A stretch of 63,275 nt of DNA from an uncultured Anaeromyxobacter sp. (GCA_903855945.1 CAIOAK010000046.1:1-63275); one strand, 5' to 3'. Positions 7,906 to 16,409 are shown, counted from the stretch's first letter. Program-made: numbers and translations. The notes: a model not told the origin generated them from the sequence alone.

Positions 7906-7929
7906 CCCGGCGCCCCCGCGGGGGCCCGC

Positions 7930-8496
7930 TCACTTCGCGCCGAGCAGCGCGGCCTTCAGATCCTCGAGGCCGCCGTCCGTCGGCTTCGGCCCGAGCCAGA
8001 TGCGGAAGAGCGCGTCGGCGAAGTCCTTGCCCTCGATGGTGATGGCCTTGTCGCCCTCGACGCCCACCGTCGTCCCCTGGCCCGGCAGGTAGCTCACCGC
8101 GAGCACCTGCTTCTCCTTGAACTCGGCCGGGAAGGAGTTCTCCACCTGCTTCAGTCGGGGCGCCAGCGCAGCCGCCTGGTTCGGGGAGTTGGCGGCGATC
8201 CCGTCCCGGAAGGCGTTCAGCATGGTGTCCTTGTCGACGTTGCGGAGCATCGTGATCCGCAGGAGCTTCGGCGCGTCCGCGGCCACGATGGCCGCCGCGT
8301 CGCCGGAGCGCTGGGTGACGTAGAGCGCGCCCACGTACACCTTGATGGCGAGGAAACTCTTCGTTCGCAGGCCGGCGCCGTTCAGGGCGAGCGTCTTCCC
8401 GTCCAGGGTGGCGGTATCCGCCACGTTGACTCCGGCGATCTCGAGGGCCGAGGCGGGAAGGGCGGCGAAAAGGAGCGCGGCGACGAGGCTTCGCAT
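7930..8496 (-). CDS. Exported chalcone isomerase-like protein
   Basis: A 188-aa protein of the bacterial chalcone isomerase-like family, a fold shared with plant chalcone and fatty-acid-binding isomerases. It opens with a signal peptide (MRSLVAALLFAALPASA) and then EIAGVNVADTATLDGKTL. The family pattern continues with 'LNGAGLRTKSFLAIKVYVGA' and 'LYVTQRS', and ends LFRIWLGPKPTDGGLEDLKA, the usual C-terminal segment. Most bacterial members lack the plant catalytic residues, and their ligand (perhaps a fatty acid) is unknown. GGAGG lies five bases before ATG. It is divergent from the bactofilin-like gene by 46 bp. Confidence 0.82.
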   Translation of the reverse strand: MRSLVAALLFAALPASALEIAGVNVADTATLDGKTLALNGAGLRTKSFLAIKVYVGALYVTQRSGDAAAIVAADAPKLLRITMLRNVDKDTMLNAFRDGIAANSPNQAAALAPRLKQVENSFPAEFKEKQVLAVSYLPGQGTTVGVEGDKAITIEGKDFADALFRIWLGPKPTDGGLEDLKAALLGAK

Positions 8497-8542
8497 GTGT
8501 ACCTCCGGCGAGGGGTGACCCCACACGATAGGATGACCGGGC

Positions 8543-9697
8543 ATGAAGAGCCAGATCCGGCACCTGCTCGCCGCGCTGCTGCTCCTCGCGCCCGGGGCGG
8601 TCCCGGCGCAGGAGGTCGGTGAACTGCTCGTGAAGAAGGGCGTCCTCGCCGGCGACCAGTACCTGGCCGGGGGCACGGTGGACGTGCACGGCAAGGTGGA
8701 GGGGGACCTCACCATGGGGGCCCTCCAGGCGGGGCTCGACGGCGTCGTCACCGGCGATCTCAACGCCGCCGGGCTCGACGTCCACGTGGGCGGGATCGTC
8801 GGCGACGACGTGCGGGTACTCGGCGGACGGGTGGTGGTGCAGGGATGGGTGGGGGACGCGCTGCTCGCGGGGGGCGGAGAGATCACGCTCTCGAAGGGGA
8901 CGCGGGTCGGCGGCAACGCCATGCTGGCCGGCCGGCGCATCGTCGACCGGGGCGACGTGGCCGGGACCCTCGATGCCGCCGGCTCCTACGTGGAGATCGA
9001 CGGGGACGTGGACGGGGTCGCGCGCATCCGGTCCGACGACGTGGTGATCGGTCCGAAGGCGCGGCTCCGCGGCGACCTGGTCGTGCGCGGTGCCAACCCG
9101 CCCCGGATCGCCGAGGGAGCCCGCATCGCGGGGAAGGTGACGCTGGAACCGGCCGTGCCGGCCACGGCGCGCGCGCGGGTGGTCGATGCGGCCCGGGCCG
9201 GGCTGCTCCAGATGGGGATGCTGCTCCTCGCCTGGGCCTGGATGGCGGTCGCCCCCGGGCTGGCGCGGGATGCCGCAGCCATCGAGTGGCGCCGCGCCGG
9301 GCTCGCCGAGTTCGTGGGGATCGCCGCCCTCGCCGGTCTGCCGATCGCCGCCGGACTCCTCGCCATCACCCTCGTCGGCATCCCGGTCGCGCTGGGTGTC
9401 GCGGCGGCGTGGACGCTCCTCGTGCTCGCGGGCTACTCCTCGAGCGCCATCTGCCTCGGCGACTGGCTGCGCGCGCGCGCACGCCGCGGGGCTGGTGCGC
9501 CCAGCCTGGGGGCCCGGCTTCTCTGGACGATGATCGCCCTGCTGCTGCTCCGCGCCGGTGCGGCGCTCCCCTGGGTGGGATGGGTCGTGACCGTGGGTGC
9601 GGCGGCTGCCGGTGCGGGCGCGGTGGCGCGCGCCGCGCGGATGGCCCACACGCGTGCGCGCCTCAGCCGTGCACCGCCCGACCCAGCCGGCGCATGA
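8543..9697 (+). CDS. Bactofilin-like repeat domain fused to a polytopic membrane domain
   Basis: A 384-aa protein. A signal peptide (LLAALLLLAPGAVPAQ) is followed by about 180 residues of short beta repeats rich in G-D-V/L patterns (GKVEGDLTMGA, GIVGDDVRVLGGRVVVQGWV), the right-handed beta-helix signature of bactofilin/polymer-forming proteins. From about residue 215 there are four or five membrane segments (LLQMGMLLLAWAWMAVA, IAALAGLPIAAGLLAITLVG, ALLLLRAGAALPWVGWVVTV). Cytosolic bactofilins make filaments; here the signal peptide places the beta helix outside the cytoplasm, so a surface or periplasmic scaffold role is inferred. The 3' end overlaps the convergent aldo/keto reductase gene by 35 bp. 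Confidence 0.72.
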   Translation: MKSQIRHLLAALLLLAPGAVPAQEVGELLVKKGVLAGDQYLAGGTVDVHGKVEGDLTMGALQAGLDGVVTGDLNAAGLDVHVGGIVGDDVRVLGGRVVVQGWVGDALLAGGGEITLSKGTRVGGNAMLAGRRIVDRGDVAGTLDAAGSYVEIDGDVDGVARIRSDDVVIGPKARLRGDLVVRGANPPRIAEGARIAGKVTLEPAVPATARARVVDAARAGLLQMGMLLLAWAWMAVAPGLARDAAAIEWRRAGLAEFVGIAALAGLPIAAGLLAITLVGIPVALGVAAAWTLLVLAGYSSSAICLGDWLRARARRGAGAPSLGARLLWTMIALLLLRAGAALPWVGWVVTVGAAAAGAGAVARAARMAHTRARLSRAPPDPAGA

Positions 9698-10172
9698 AGT
9701 CCATCTCCCCCTCGTCGAGAGGGCCCCGGGCGACGGCGGCCAGGTTCTCGCGCAGCCGCGCCAGCACCTCGACGTGGGCCTCCCCGAGGGACGACGAGAC
9801 GCCGAGCCAGTAGAGCTGCACCACGTCCAGGTAGTCGGTGCCGAGCAGGCGGAGCGCCGCCTCGACCCGCTTGCGGATCGAACCCGCGAACCAGCCGAAG
9901 GTGGGGCCGGTGGCGACCACGTATCGCTCCCGCTCCCGGGCGAGCGCGTCGCGGAGCGGACGGACGAGCCGGCGGGCGGTGGGATTCCAGAAGACGTAGT
10001 TCATCTCGCCGTCGAGGGCCTCTCGGATGCCGCGCTCGTCGAGCCCGTGCGACACGGAGAGCCCGAGCCGGCATACCCGCTTGCCGAGCGCCGGCACGAG
10101 CCGATGCAGGAAGTCGGCCGCCGGCGGCGGCCTCCCCGGAGGTGTATCTTCAAGGATCATGACCGCCGCCAT
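9663..10172 (-). CDS. Aldo/keto reductase-like protein lacking its central region
   Basis: 169 aa against about 280-300 aa for the family. The N-terminal half matches the AKR barrel: KRVCRLGLSVSHGLDERG, then ALDGEMNYVFW, a strand with VVATGPTFGWF and RLLGTDYLDVVQLYWLG. After VLARLRE the sequence jumps to AVARGPLDEGEMDFMRRLG, the usual last 25 residues of the family. About 120 residues of the barrel, including the cofactor-binding strands, are missing without loss of frame. It is therefore probably non-functional as a reductase or has a new role. ATG 10172 has AGGAGG six bases upstream and overlaps the divergent peptidase start by 14 bp. Confidence 0.68.
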   Translation of the reverse strand: MAAVMILEDTPPGRPPPAADFLHRLVPALGKRVCRLGLSVSHGLDERGIREALDGEMNYVFWNPTARRLVRPLRDALARERERYVVATGPTFGWFAGSIRKRVEAALRLLGTDYLDVVQLYWLGVSSSLGEAHVEVLARLRENLAAVARGPLDEGEMDFMRRLGRAVHG

Positions 10173-11799
10173 TCTCGCCCTCCTGCTCGCCGGGGCAAGC
10201 CCCGATCCGACGGCCGAGGCGCTCCTCCGGGACGCGGCGCCGGGTCTCGCAGCGGTGAGCCCGCTCGCCCTCTCGGCCGGAACGCGGTTCCTGGCCTCGG
10301 ATCTCCTGGAGGGGCGAGGCACCGGAACGCGCGGCCACGAGATCGCGGCGCTCTGGGTCTCGACGCAGATGCAGTCCCTGGGGCTCGAGCCCGCCGCCGG
10401 GGAGGGGCGCTGGGAGCAGGTGGTGCCGCTCCGCGCCTGGGTGGTGGATCAGGAGTCGTCGTCGCTCCTCGTGCACGGGCCGGGGCGGCCGCCCATCCGG
10501 CTCCTGCGCGGGAAGGATTTCGTGGCCCTCGGCGACGGGGAGCTCTTCGAGGCCGAGCTCGATGGCGCGCTCACCTTCGTGGGGTACGGGATCTCGGCGC
10601 CGGAGTACGGATACGACGATCTCCGCGGTGTAGACCTGAAGGGGAAGATCGCCGTCGTCCTGCACGGCGCCCCCTCCTCCGACCGCCCCAGCTTCTTCCC
10701 GCCGGCGCCCCGGGCCACCTACGCGAGCGCCGACGACAAGATGCGGAGGCTCGCCGCGCGGGGTGCAGCCGGCGTGATCTTCGCCTACACGCCGGAGATG
10801 GAGCGCTCCTACGCCTCCTGGGAGGCCTTCTCCCGGTCGCGGCGCAGTGAGCAGATGGCCTGGACCGAGGGGCCGGTGCTGGGGGAGCGGATCTCCGGGC
10901 TGGCGGTCCGCGCGCTGGTCTCCTGGCAGGGTTTCGGGAAGATCGTCGAGGCGGCCGGGGTGCCCGGCGGCGCCCGGGGGATCCTGGAACGGGCGGAGCA
11001 GAACCGGCTCGCCCCCCAGGACTGGCCGCTCAAGGCGGCCATGAAGACCGTCTCCGAGCTCCGGCCGGCGCGGTCGTCCAACGTGCTCGGGATCCTGCGT
11101 GGATCCGATCCGGTGCTGGCCCGGGAGACGGTGGTCGTCACCGCCCACCTCGACCATCTGGGGATCGGCGAGCCGGTGGACGGCGACGCCATCTACAACG
11201 GGGCTGCCGACAACGCCGTCGGCGTCGCGGTGATGCTCGAGGTGGCCCGCGCCCTCGCCGCGCAGCCTCGCCGCCCGGCCCGCTCGGTGCTCTTCGCCGC
11301 CGTCACCGGGGAGGAGAAGGGGCTGCTCGGGTCCCATTACCTGGCGGTCCATCCGGTCGTGGAGCCTGGCGGGATCGTGGCCGACCTCAACGTGGACGGG
11401 GCCCCCACGGCATCCCCGCTCGAGAATGCGGTCGCACGCGGCGCCGAGCACTCCTCGCTGGGCGGAGCAGTCCGCCGTGCCGCCGACGCCCTCCAGATCT
11501 CGCTGGTGCCCGATCCGGTGCCCGGGGCAGCGGTCTTCGTGCGTTCGGACCAGTGGAGCTTCGTCCGGGTCGGCATTCCTTCACTGTACGTGACGCCGGG
11601 TCCGGCCCGGGACGGCGACCGCGCCCACACGCCCAGGGACGAGTGGAATCCCGCCTGGCTCTGGGGGGAGACGGCGCGCTTCGCCCGGCTCCAGTTCCTC
11701 CTGGCCTGGGTCGTGGCGGGCGCGGGGGAGCGCCCCGCATGGAATCCAGGGGACTACTTCGAGCGGTACGTGCGCCCGGCGCGACCCTCGGCCCGGTAG
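10159..11799 (+). CDS. M28-family zinc peptidase with PA insert
   Basis: A 546-aa secreted aminopeptidase-like protein. A short signal sequence (MTAAILALLLAGASP) is followed by a PA-type region around residues 130-280 (FVGYGISAPEYGYDD, KGKIAVVLHGAP, AARGAAGVIFAY). The M28 catalytic domain has VVVTAHLDHLGIG (zinc His and Asp), YNGAADNAVG (bridging Asp), AVTGEEKGLLGS (catalytic Glu and metal Glu), LNVDGAP and a final SFVRVGIPSLYV region. All expected zinc ligands appear. It probably removes N-terminal residues from peptides in the periplasm or outside. The ATG at 10159 puts the signal peptide first; its SD is weak (AAGG close by, GGAGG 16 bases away). Confidence 0.85.
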   Translation: MTAAILALLLAGASPDPTAEALLRDAAPGLAAVSPLALSAGTRFLASDLLEGRGTGTRGHEIAALWVSTQMQSLGLEPAAGEGRWEQVVPLRAWVVDQESSSLLVHGPGRPPIRLLRGKDFVALGDGELFEAELDGALTFVGYGISAPEYGYDDLRGVDLKGKIAVVLHGAPSSDRPSFFPPAPRATYASADDKMRRLAARGAAGVIFAYTPEMERSYASWEAFSRSRRSEQMAWTEGPVLGERISGLAVRALVSWQGFGKIVEAAGVPGGARGILERAEQNRLAPQDWPLKAAMKTVSELRPARSSNVLGILRGSDPVLARETVVVTAHLDHLGIGEPVDGDAIYNGAADNAVGVAVMLEVARALAAQPRRPARSVLFAAVTGEEKGLLGSHYLAVHPVVEPGGIVADLNVDGAPTASPLENAVARGAEHSSLGGAVRRAADALQISLVPDPVPGAAVFVRSDQWSFVRVGIPSLYVTPGPARDGDRAHTPRDEWNPAWLWGETARFARLQFLLAWVVAGAGERPAWNPGDYFERYVRPARPSAR

Positions 11800-11818
11800 T
11801 CTGCGCCCCCGGTCGGCG

Positions 11819-12250
11819 TCAGCTTCGAGGCTCCAGCGCCACGTCGGTCCGTCGGATGGTCGCGCGCTCGATGTGGCGGGCCAGCGGCCGGTCGTTCTTC
11901 TCCATGTGGAAGCGGATCCACTGCGGGAGCCTCCCGCAGGCCCACTCGAGAACGCGTGGGGTGATGCCGGCGGCCCGGATCTCCAGAGCCGAGGCGTGCA
12001 GGTCCTGGAGGAAGAGGTCGTGGGCCGTCCGGTGCGCCACCCGGTCGGGGTAGGACGTGCGGTCCATCCACTCGTCCTCCTGGGCGAAGTGGAACGCGGT
12101 GGTCTCGAGGAGCTCGTCGAGGAGGTTGGCGGCCTTCTTCGCGTTCCGGGATCGCGCGGCCACGGCCAGCTCCTCGGCCCGGGCGACCATCTCGCGGTGG
12201 GGGGAGTCCATCTCCGGCATGTCGAGGATGGGTCCTCGGAAGCTCGTCAT
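11819..12250 (-). CDS. Bacteriohemerythrin
   Basis: A 143-aa non-heme di-iron oxygen-binding protein. The full hemerythrin ligand set is visible: His18 (SPHRE), His54 and Glu58 (FHFAQEDEWM), His73 and His77 (HRTAH), and His115 and Asp120 (HMEKND). Length and spacing are normal for single-domain bacteriohemerythrins, which carry or sense O2 or protect oxygen-sensitive enzymes. Its ATG overlaps the TGA of the upstream FAD oxidoreductase gene (ATGA), so the two are translationally coupled; supply or sensing of O2 for that enzyme is an inference. No fused signalling domain is present. Confidence 0.88.
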   Translation of the reverse strand: MTSFRGPILDMPEMDSPHREMVARAEELAVAARSRNAKKAANLLDELLETTAFHFAQEDEWMDRTSYPDRVAHRTAHDLFLQDLHASALEIRAAGITPRVLEWACGRLPQWIRFHMEKNDRPLARHIERATIRRTDVALEPRS

Positions 12251-13839
12251 TTGGTCTCCTTCAGGATCGCAGCGAAGGTGTTCTCCTTCAAGATCGCCGA
12301 TGCGCAGAGCACCGCCCCGGACAGCGCGCCGGCGAGGCCGCTCGTGGCGGCGTCGGCTCCGGTCAGGAAGAGGCCGGGGAGGGGGGCGCGGACGGGCAGC
12401 CTGGCCTCGAAGCGGCGCGGCGTGGCCTCGAGGCCGTAGACCTCGCCGTGCGGATGCGCGGCGAAGGTCCGGGTGGAGAGCGGGGTCGAGAGTTCCGCGA
12501 TCTCCACGCGCCCCCGGATGGCCGGGAGGCGCGCCTCCACGATGGCGAGCAGGCGGGCCCGGAGCCGCTCCTTCATCTCCTCGTACTCCGGCCCGCGGTG
12601 GCCCCAGCGGGTGCCTTCCCATCGGGCGAACGGGGCGTAGGGCCCCATGGTGACCGCCTCCAGGGTGGTCTTGCCCGGGAATCGATCGAGGAAGGTGGGG
12701 TCCTTCGCGGACGGGAAGGAGAGGAAGACGACCGGGAACGGGGTCTCGGGGTCCCGGGCGAACCGGGCGAAGCTGCCGTCCGGGTCGGCGTCCGGGTAGA
12801 GCCACAGGTTCGTGCCGGAGAGTCCGAGTTCGCTCGCGGTGCCGCGCACCCCGACGTAGAGGGAGAGGTGGGCGGGGGAGGGACCGATCCCGCTCAGCGA
12901 GGGGAAGCGCTCGCGCCACTCGGGCGGCACGAGCCGCCCCACCGTGAGGGCCCAGCCGGCGTCGCTCACCACGATGGGCGCCCGCACCACCTGGCCACCC
13001 GCGATCCGCACGCCCGCCACCCGGCCGTCCTCCACGACCACCTGCTCCACGTCGGCGGCCACCGCCACGTGTCCGCCCGCGCCCTCGACCACCGGGAGGA
13101 GGGTGGCCGCGATCCGGCTCGAGCCGCCCACCGGGTAGGCGGCGCCGTTCAGATAGTGGTGGGCGACGAGTGCGTGGTTGCCAAAGCTGGAAAGCGACGG
13201 GGGGAGGCCGTAGTCGCCGTACTGTCCGGCGAGAACCGCGCGGAGCACCGGATCCCGCACGTGGGACGCGATGACCTCGCCGGTGGTGCGGCGGGCGTGG
13301 TGGAGGAACCCGCGCCGCATCGCCCCGCCGAGCAGCGAGGCCACCCAGGGAGGGAGGACCCTGGACGCGAAGTACGGTCCCGCGGATCGGGCGCAGGCCT
13401 TCACCTGGGTGACGTAGGCCGCGATGCCCTTCCGCTCGGACGGGAACGCGGCCGCGAGCCCGTCCACGAATCGCTGCTCGCCGGCCACCAGGTCGAACTC
13501 CCGGTCGCCGATCACGATGCGGTCGTAGACGTCGGGCATCGGCGCCCAGCGGAGCTGGCCGTCGGTCACGTAGTCGAAGAGCCTGCCGACCGCTCCGCCC
13601 CGGCCGGTCCCGCCGCCGACGTAGTGGACCCCCACGTCCCACTCGAAGCCATCCCGTTCGAAGGTGTGGGTGAATCCACCGGCGGTGTAATGGCGCTCGA
13701 GGACGAGCACGCGCAGGCCGCGTCGGCGCGCCAGGATGGCGGCCGCGCCGAGGCCGCCGATGCCGGAGCCGACGACGATGGCGTCGTAGGGGCCGTTGAC
13801 GGGGCGCTGCGGCCAGGAGGTTCCGATGCGGTTTGCCAG
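12247..13839 (-). CDS. Phytoene-desaturase/CrtISO-like FAD oxidoreductase
   Basis: About 530 aa. The Rossmann motif VVGSGIGGLGAAAILARR and 'VLERHYTAGGFTHTF' near the start match the carotenoid isomerase / retinol saturase / phytoene desaturase group. The end 'LFLTGADAATSGLAGALSGA' is the second FAD-binding segment of the same family. The substrate is probably a polyene or other hydrophobic lipid, but neighbours give no carotenoid pathway. No ATG or GTG lies near the Rossmann start. A CTG at 13839 with GGAG seven bases upstream is the best-placed start, and a TTG at 13899 is the alternative. The stop overlaps the hemerythrin start by 4 bp. Confidence 0.78.
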   Translation of the reverse strand: MANRIGTSWPQRPVNGPYDAIVVGSGIGGLGAAAILARRRGLRVLVLERHYTAGGFTHTFERDGFEWDVGVHYVGGGTGRGGAVGRLFDYVTDGQLRWAPMPDVYDRIVIGDREFDLVAGEQRFVDGLAAAFPSERKGIAAYVTQVKACARSAGPYFASRVLPPWVASLLGGAMRRGFLHHARRTTGEVIASHVRDPVLRAVLAGQYGDYGLPPSLSSFGNHALVAHHYLNGAAYPVGGSSRIAATLLPVVEGAGGHVAVAADVEQVVVEDGRVAGVRIAGGQVVRAPIVVSDAGWALTVGRLVPPEWRERFPSLSGIGPSPAHLSLYVGVRGTASELGLSGTNLWLYPDADPDGSFARFARDPETPFPVVFLSFPSAKDPTFLDRFPGKTTLEAVTMGPYAPFARWEGTRWGHRGPEYEEMKERLRARLLAIVEARLPAIRGRVEIAELSTPLSTRTFAAHPHGEVYGLEATPRRFEARLPVRAPLPGLFLTGADAATSGLAGALSGAVLCASAILKENTFAAILKETK

Positions 13840-13956
13840 GATCGTTCTCCACCCGGGAGCGTAGTGAATTCCGGCCAGGAGCGGCGCCCTTTCTTCCAAC
13901 TCCTTCGGGGGATGCCCTGGCCCGAACCCCGGCTCCAGGGGTAAGAGTCGCCACCC

Positions 13957-15435
13957 TTGGCCCGCGGACCCGACGACCCCCTCCACGAGCGGGAGGCTTG
14001 CCTCGCCGCCCTGGTCCGCCTCGCCGCGGTGGACGGGCGGGATGCGGCCGAGGAGGAGGTCGTCGCCGAGGTCGCGAGCCGGCTCGGGCTGGGTCCGGAT
14101 GCCCGCAGCGAGGCCCGCCGACGCGCCGCCGACCGCTCCGTGACCACCGAGGCCCTCGTGGGCGCCGTCCGGGACCCCGGCTTGCGGACCGGACTGCTCC
14201 ACGACGCCTACCGGGTCGCCGCCGCCAGCGGCCACGTCAGCCCCGCGGAGCTCGAGGAACTGGTCCGGCTGGCGAGCGTGCTGGGCGTTGCGCCTCCCCT
14301 CCCGGCTGCGCGCGCGGCGACCGGCGCCGGGCAGGGTCCGCGTGCGGTGCTGCGCCACGCCGACGACGGCCACTCCGAGCTCGACGCCTCCGAGTTCGCC
14401 GACGAGATCGCGGCGGCCGCCGACGTGGCCGCGCTGGTCCGCCTCGCCCACGGCATCGGCGACCTGGGGAGGGACATGGTGGACGCGGGCGTCTCGGCGT
14501 CGCGGGTCACGCGGACGGTCTCCGCGCTCTCCGACGCGGTGTCGGAGCGGGGCATCCAGATCGTGTTCGCGGGGGAGTCGCTCGCGGGGGTAGACCTCTG
14601 CTGGCTCTCCTTCGGGAGCGAGGGGCGGCGGGAGCAGACCCTCTGCACCGACCAGGACAACGGGCTCGCCTTCTCGCCCGGGCCGGGGGACGACGTGGAG
14701 GTGCTGCGCAACCGGCTGGTGGCGATTTCACGCAAAGTGAATGAGGCACTCGCCGCCTGCGGCTTCCCCCTCTGCCGGGGAGGCGTGATGGCGGGGAACC
14801 CCGCCTGCTGCCTCACGATCGGGGAGTGGCGGGATCGCTTCCGCTCCTGGATCGAGGTGCCCACGCCCCAGGCGCTCCTCGCCGCCACCATCCACTTCGA
14901 CTTCCGTCCCATCCACGGGAACGCATCGCTGGCCGACGCGATGCGGGACGACCTCACCCGGATCGCCCCGCGCCACCGGGGCTTCCTCTCCCTGCTGGTC
15001 CGGAACGCGCTCGAGCGCCGACCGCCGCTCGGACTCTTCCGGGACTTCGCCGTGGAGGGATCGGGCGCGCATGCCGGAACGGTGGATCTGAAGATCGGTG
15101 CGGCGGCCCTCTTCGTGGACGCCGGACGGATCTTCGCCCTGGCGGTGGGGGAGGGGGCCCCGGGCACGGAGGAGCGGATGCGCCTCGCGGCCGGGATCGT
15201 CGGCGCGGACCGGCGGGAGGCGGAGGGATGGATCGAGGCCTTCCACTTCGTGCAGGTGCTCCGCCTGCGCCACCAGCTCGAGCAGGGGCGCAACGGCGAG
15301 GCCCCGCACAACCGGATCGACCCCCACGCCCTCAACCCGCTCGAGCGCCGCTTCTTCCGCGAGTCGCTGCGGATCGCGTCCGAGATCCAGCAGCGGATGG
15401 CGCGCGTCCTGGGCGAGGAAGCCGGCGGGTTCTGA
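13957..15435 (+). CDS. DUF294 nucleotidyltransferase-like protein with TerB-like N-terminus
   Basis: A 492-aa cytoplasmic protein. Residues about 10-120 form a TerB/DjlA-like helical domain (CLAALVRLAAVDGRDAAEEE). A helical linker precedes the nucleotidyltransferase-like core LSFGSEGRREQTLCTDQDNG, which keeps the Gly-Ser and the Asp-x-Asp metal site (TDQDN) of the GlnD/DUF294 group. The DUF294 C-terminal helical domain ends it (NPLERRFFRESLRIASEIQQ). Classical members have CBS or cNMP domains at the N-terminus; here a TerB-like domain takes that place. The reaction, perhaps protein or small-molecule nucleotidylylation, is unproven. The start is TTG at 13957 with a weak purine-rich SD. Confidence 0.78.
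   Translation: MARGPDDPLHEREACLAALVRLAAVDGRDAAEEEVVAEVASRLGLGPDARSEARRRAADRSVTTEALVGAVRDPGLRTGLLHDAYRVAAASGHVSPAELEELVRLASVLGVAPPLPAARAATGAGQGPRAVLRHADDGHSELDASEFADEIAAAADVAALVRLAHGIGDLGRDMVDAGVSASRVTRTVSALSDAVSERGIQIVFAGESLAGVDLCWLSFGSEGRREQTLCTDQDNGLAFSPGPGDDVEVLRNRLVAISRKVNEALAACGFPLCRGGVMAGNPACCLTIGEWRDRFRSWIEVPTPQALLAATIHFDFRPIHGNASLADAMRDDLTRIAPRHRGFLSLLVRNALERRPPLGLFRDFAVEGSGAHAGTVDLKIGAAALFVDAGRIFALAVGEGAPGTEERMRLAAGIVGADRREAEGWIEAFHFVQVLRLRHQLEQGRNGEAPHNRIDPHALNPLERRFFRESLRIASEIQQRMARVLGEEAGGF
14727..14741. repeat. TTCAC-N5-GTGAA palindrome, copy 1
   Basis: Exact copy (spacer GCAAA) inside the DUF294 gene. It is read in frame as Ser(TCA)-Arg-Lys-Val(GTG)-Asn(AAT), using two codons that are rare in this G+C-rich DNA. 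Confidence 0.7.
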
Positions 15436-15509
15436 CGAAACCGTTTTTGATCGCCCCTCACTGTCGGTAATCGAGTCTTGACCGATCGCTCCGGTTAAGA
15501 ATCTGGAAG

Positions 15510-15530
15510 TTCACTAGCCGTGAATTTCAC
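15510..15530. repeat. TTCAC-N5-GTGAA palindrome, copy 2, with stacked GTGAATTTCAC
   Basis: Exact copy (15510-15524, spacer TAGCC), the only intergenic one, about 27 bp before the cupredoxin start codon. Its right half also forms an abutting palindrome GTGAATTTCAC (15520-15530), so two palindromes share one half-site. In this position it could act as an operator. Confidence 0.7.
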
Positions 15531-15550
15531 CGAATGGTGCAAGGAGAACC

Positions 15551-15994
15551 ATGAACTCGCGAAACGGCCTCCGGTCCCTCGTCGTGTCCCTGTCCCTCGC
15601 CGCGCTGGCCGGCTGCGGCTCGACCCCCGCAACCAGCGGCCCGCCCGGCTACTACGTCACGGTCGGTACGCTGTCGTTCAGCCCGACCAACCTGACGGCC
15701 CCGTCGGGCGCCACCGTCACGGTGGTCAACGCCTCCGCGACCGATCACTCGGTGACCCAGCAGGCCGGGGTGGATCTGTTCGTCCTGGGGGCGCCGGCCG
15801 GGATCACCCCCGCGGACACCGGTCTCTTCCACGGCGGCACGAGGACCTTCACGCTGCCCACCGGGCTGCCGGATGGCACGGTGCTCCTCTACTACTGCCG
15901 GAACCACACCAGCATGATGGCCCCGTCCACCCTGACCATCACCATCACCGCGGCGGCCCCTCCCACGTCCGGCGGAGGCGTCTCCGGGTACTGA
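15551..15994 (+). CDS. Plastocyanin-like blue copper lipoprotein
   Basis: A 147-aa exported protein. The signal peptide ends in a lipobox LAGC around residue 22, so it should be lipid-anchored in the envelope. The cupredoxin core has a strand start 'FSPTNLTAPSGATVTVVN', a first copper His in ATDHSVT, and the C-terminal cluster CRNHTSMM that gives Cys, His and Met ligands. All four type-1 copper ligands are present, indicating a one-electron carrier or copper-binding protein. AAGGAG lies six bases before ATG. It stands alone, with palindromic DNA just upstream that may control it. The electron partner is unknown. Confidence 0.86.
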   Translation: MNSRNGLRSLVVSLSLAALAGCGSTPATSGPPGYYVTVGTLSFSPTNLTAPSGATVTVVNASATDHSVTQQAGVDLFVLGAPAGITPADTGLFHGGTRTFTLPTGLPDGTVLLYYCRNHTSMMAPSTLTITITAAAPPTSGGGVSGY

Positions 15995-16007
15995 TCGGGG
16001 CGAGGCA

Positions 16008-16409
16008 CTATCCGGGGTCCGGCCGGTGCGTCATCGCGACCGAGTTCATGCAGAAGCGCTGCCCGGTGGGCGGCGGGCCGTCCGGGAAGACGTGCCCGAG
16101 GTGACCGTCGCACCGGGCGCAGCGCACCTCGGTCCGGATCATCCCGTGCGACCGATCGACGATCGTGGTCAACGCCTCCGGCCCGACCGGCGCGGTGAAG
16201 GAGGGCCAGCCGGTCCCCGATTCGAACTTGGATCCGGACCGGAAGAGCGGGTTTCCGCATCCGGCGCACTCGTAGGTGCCCGGCGTGTGGGTGGCCACGA
16301 AGCAGCCCGCGAACGGCCTCTCGGTGCCGTGGCCGCGGAGCACCGCGTACGCCTCGGGGGAGAGGCGGGCCCGCCACTCCGCGTCGGTCAGCTGAAGCTT
16401 GTCCATCAT
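16008..16409 (-). CDS. msrB: Peptide methionine-(R)-S-oxide reductase MsrB
   Basis: A 133-aa enzyme that reduces the R form of methionine sulfoxide in proteins with thioredoxin. Family landmarks are present: [18 protein letters not shown], two zinc CxxC motifs (CAGC and CARC), SGTGWPSF for substrate binding, and the catalytic Cys in RFCMNS. There is no signal peptide, so it is cytoplasmic. Length is typical for a single-domain MsrB; no MsrA is fused. Two adjacent ATG codons start the gene. It is convergent with the cupredoxin gene, 13 bp apart, and divergent from the TerB-like gene. Confidence 0.95.
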   Translation of the reverse strand: MMDKLQLTDAEWRARLSPEAYAVLRGHGTERPFAGCFVATHTPGTYECAGCGNPLFRSGSKFESGTGWPSFTAPVGPEALTTIVDRSHGMIRTEVRCARCDGHLGHVFPDGPPPTGQRFCMNSVAMTHRPDPG

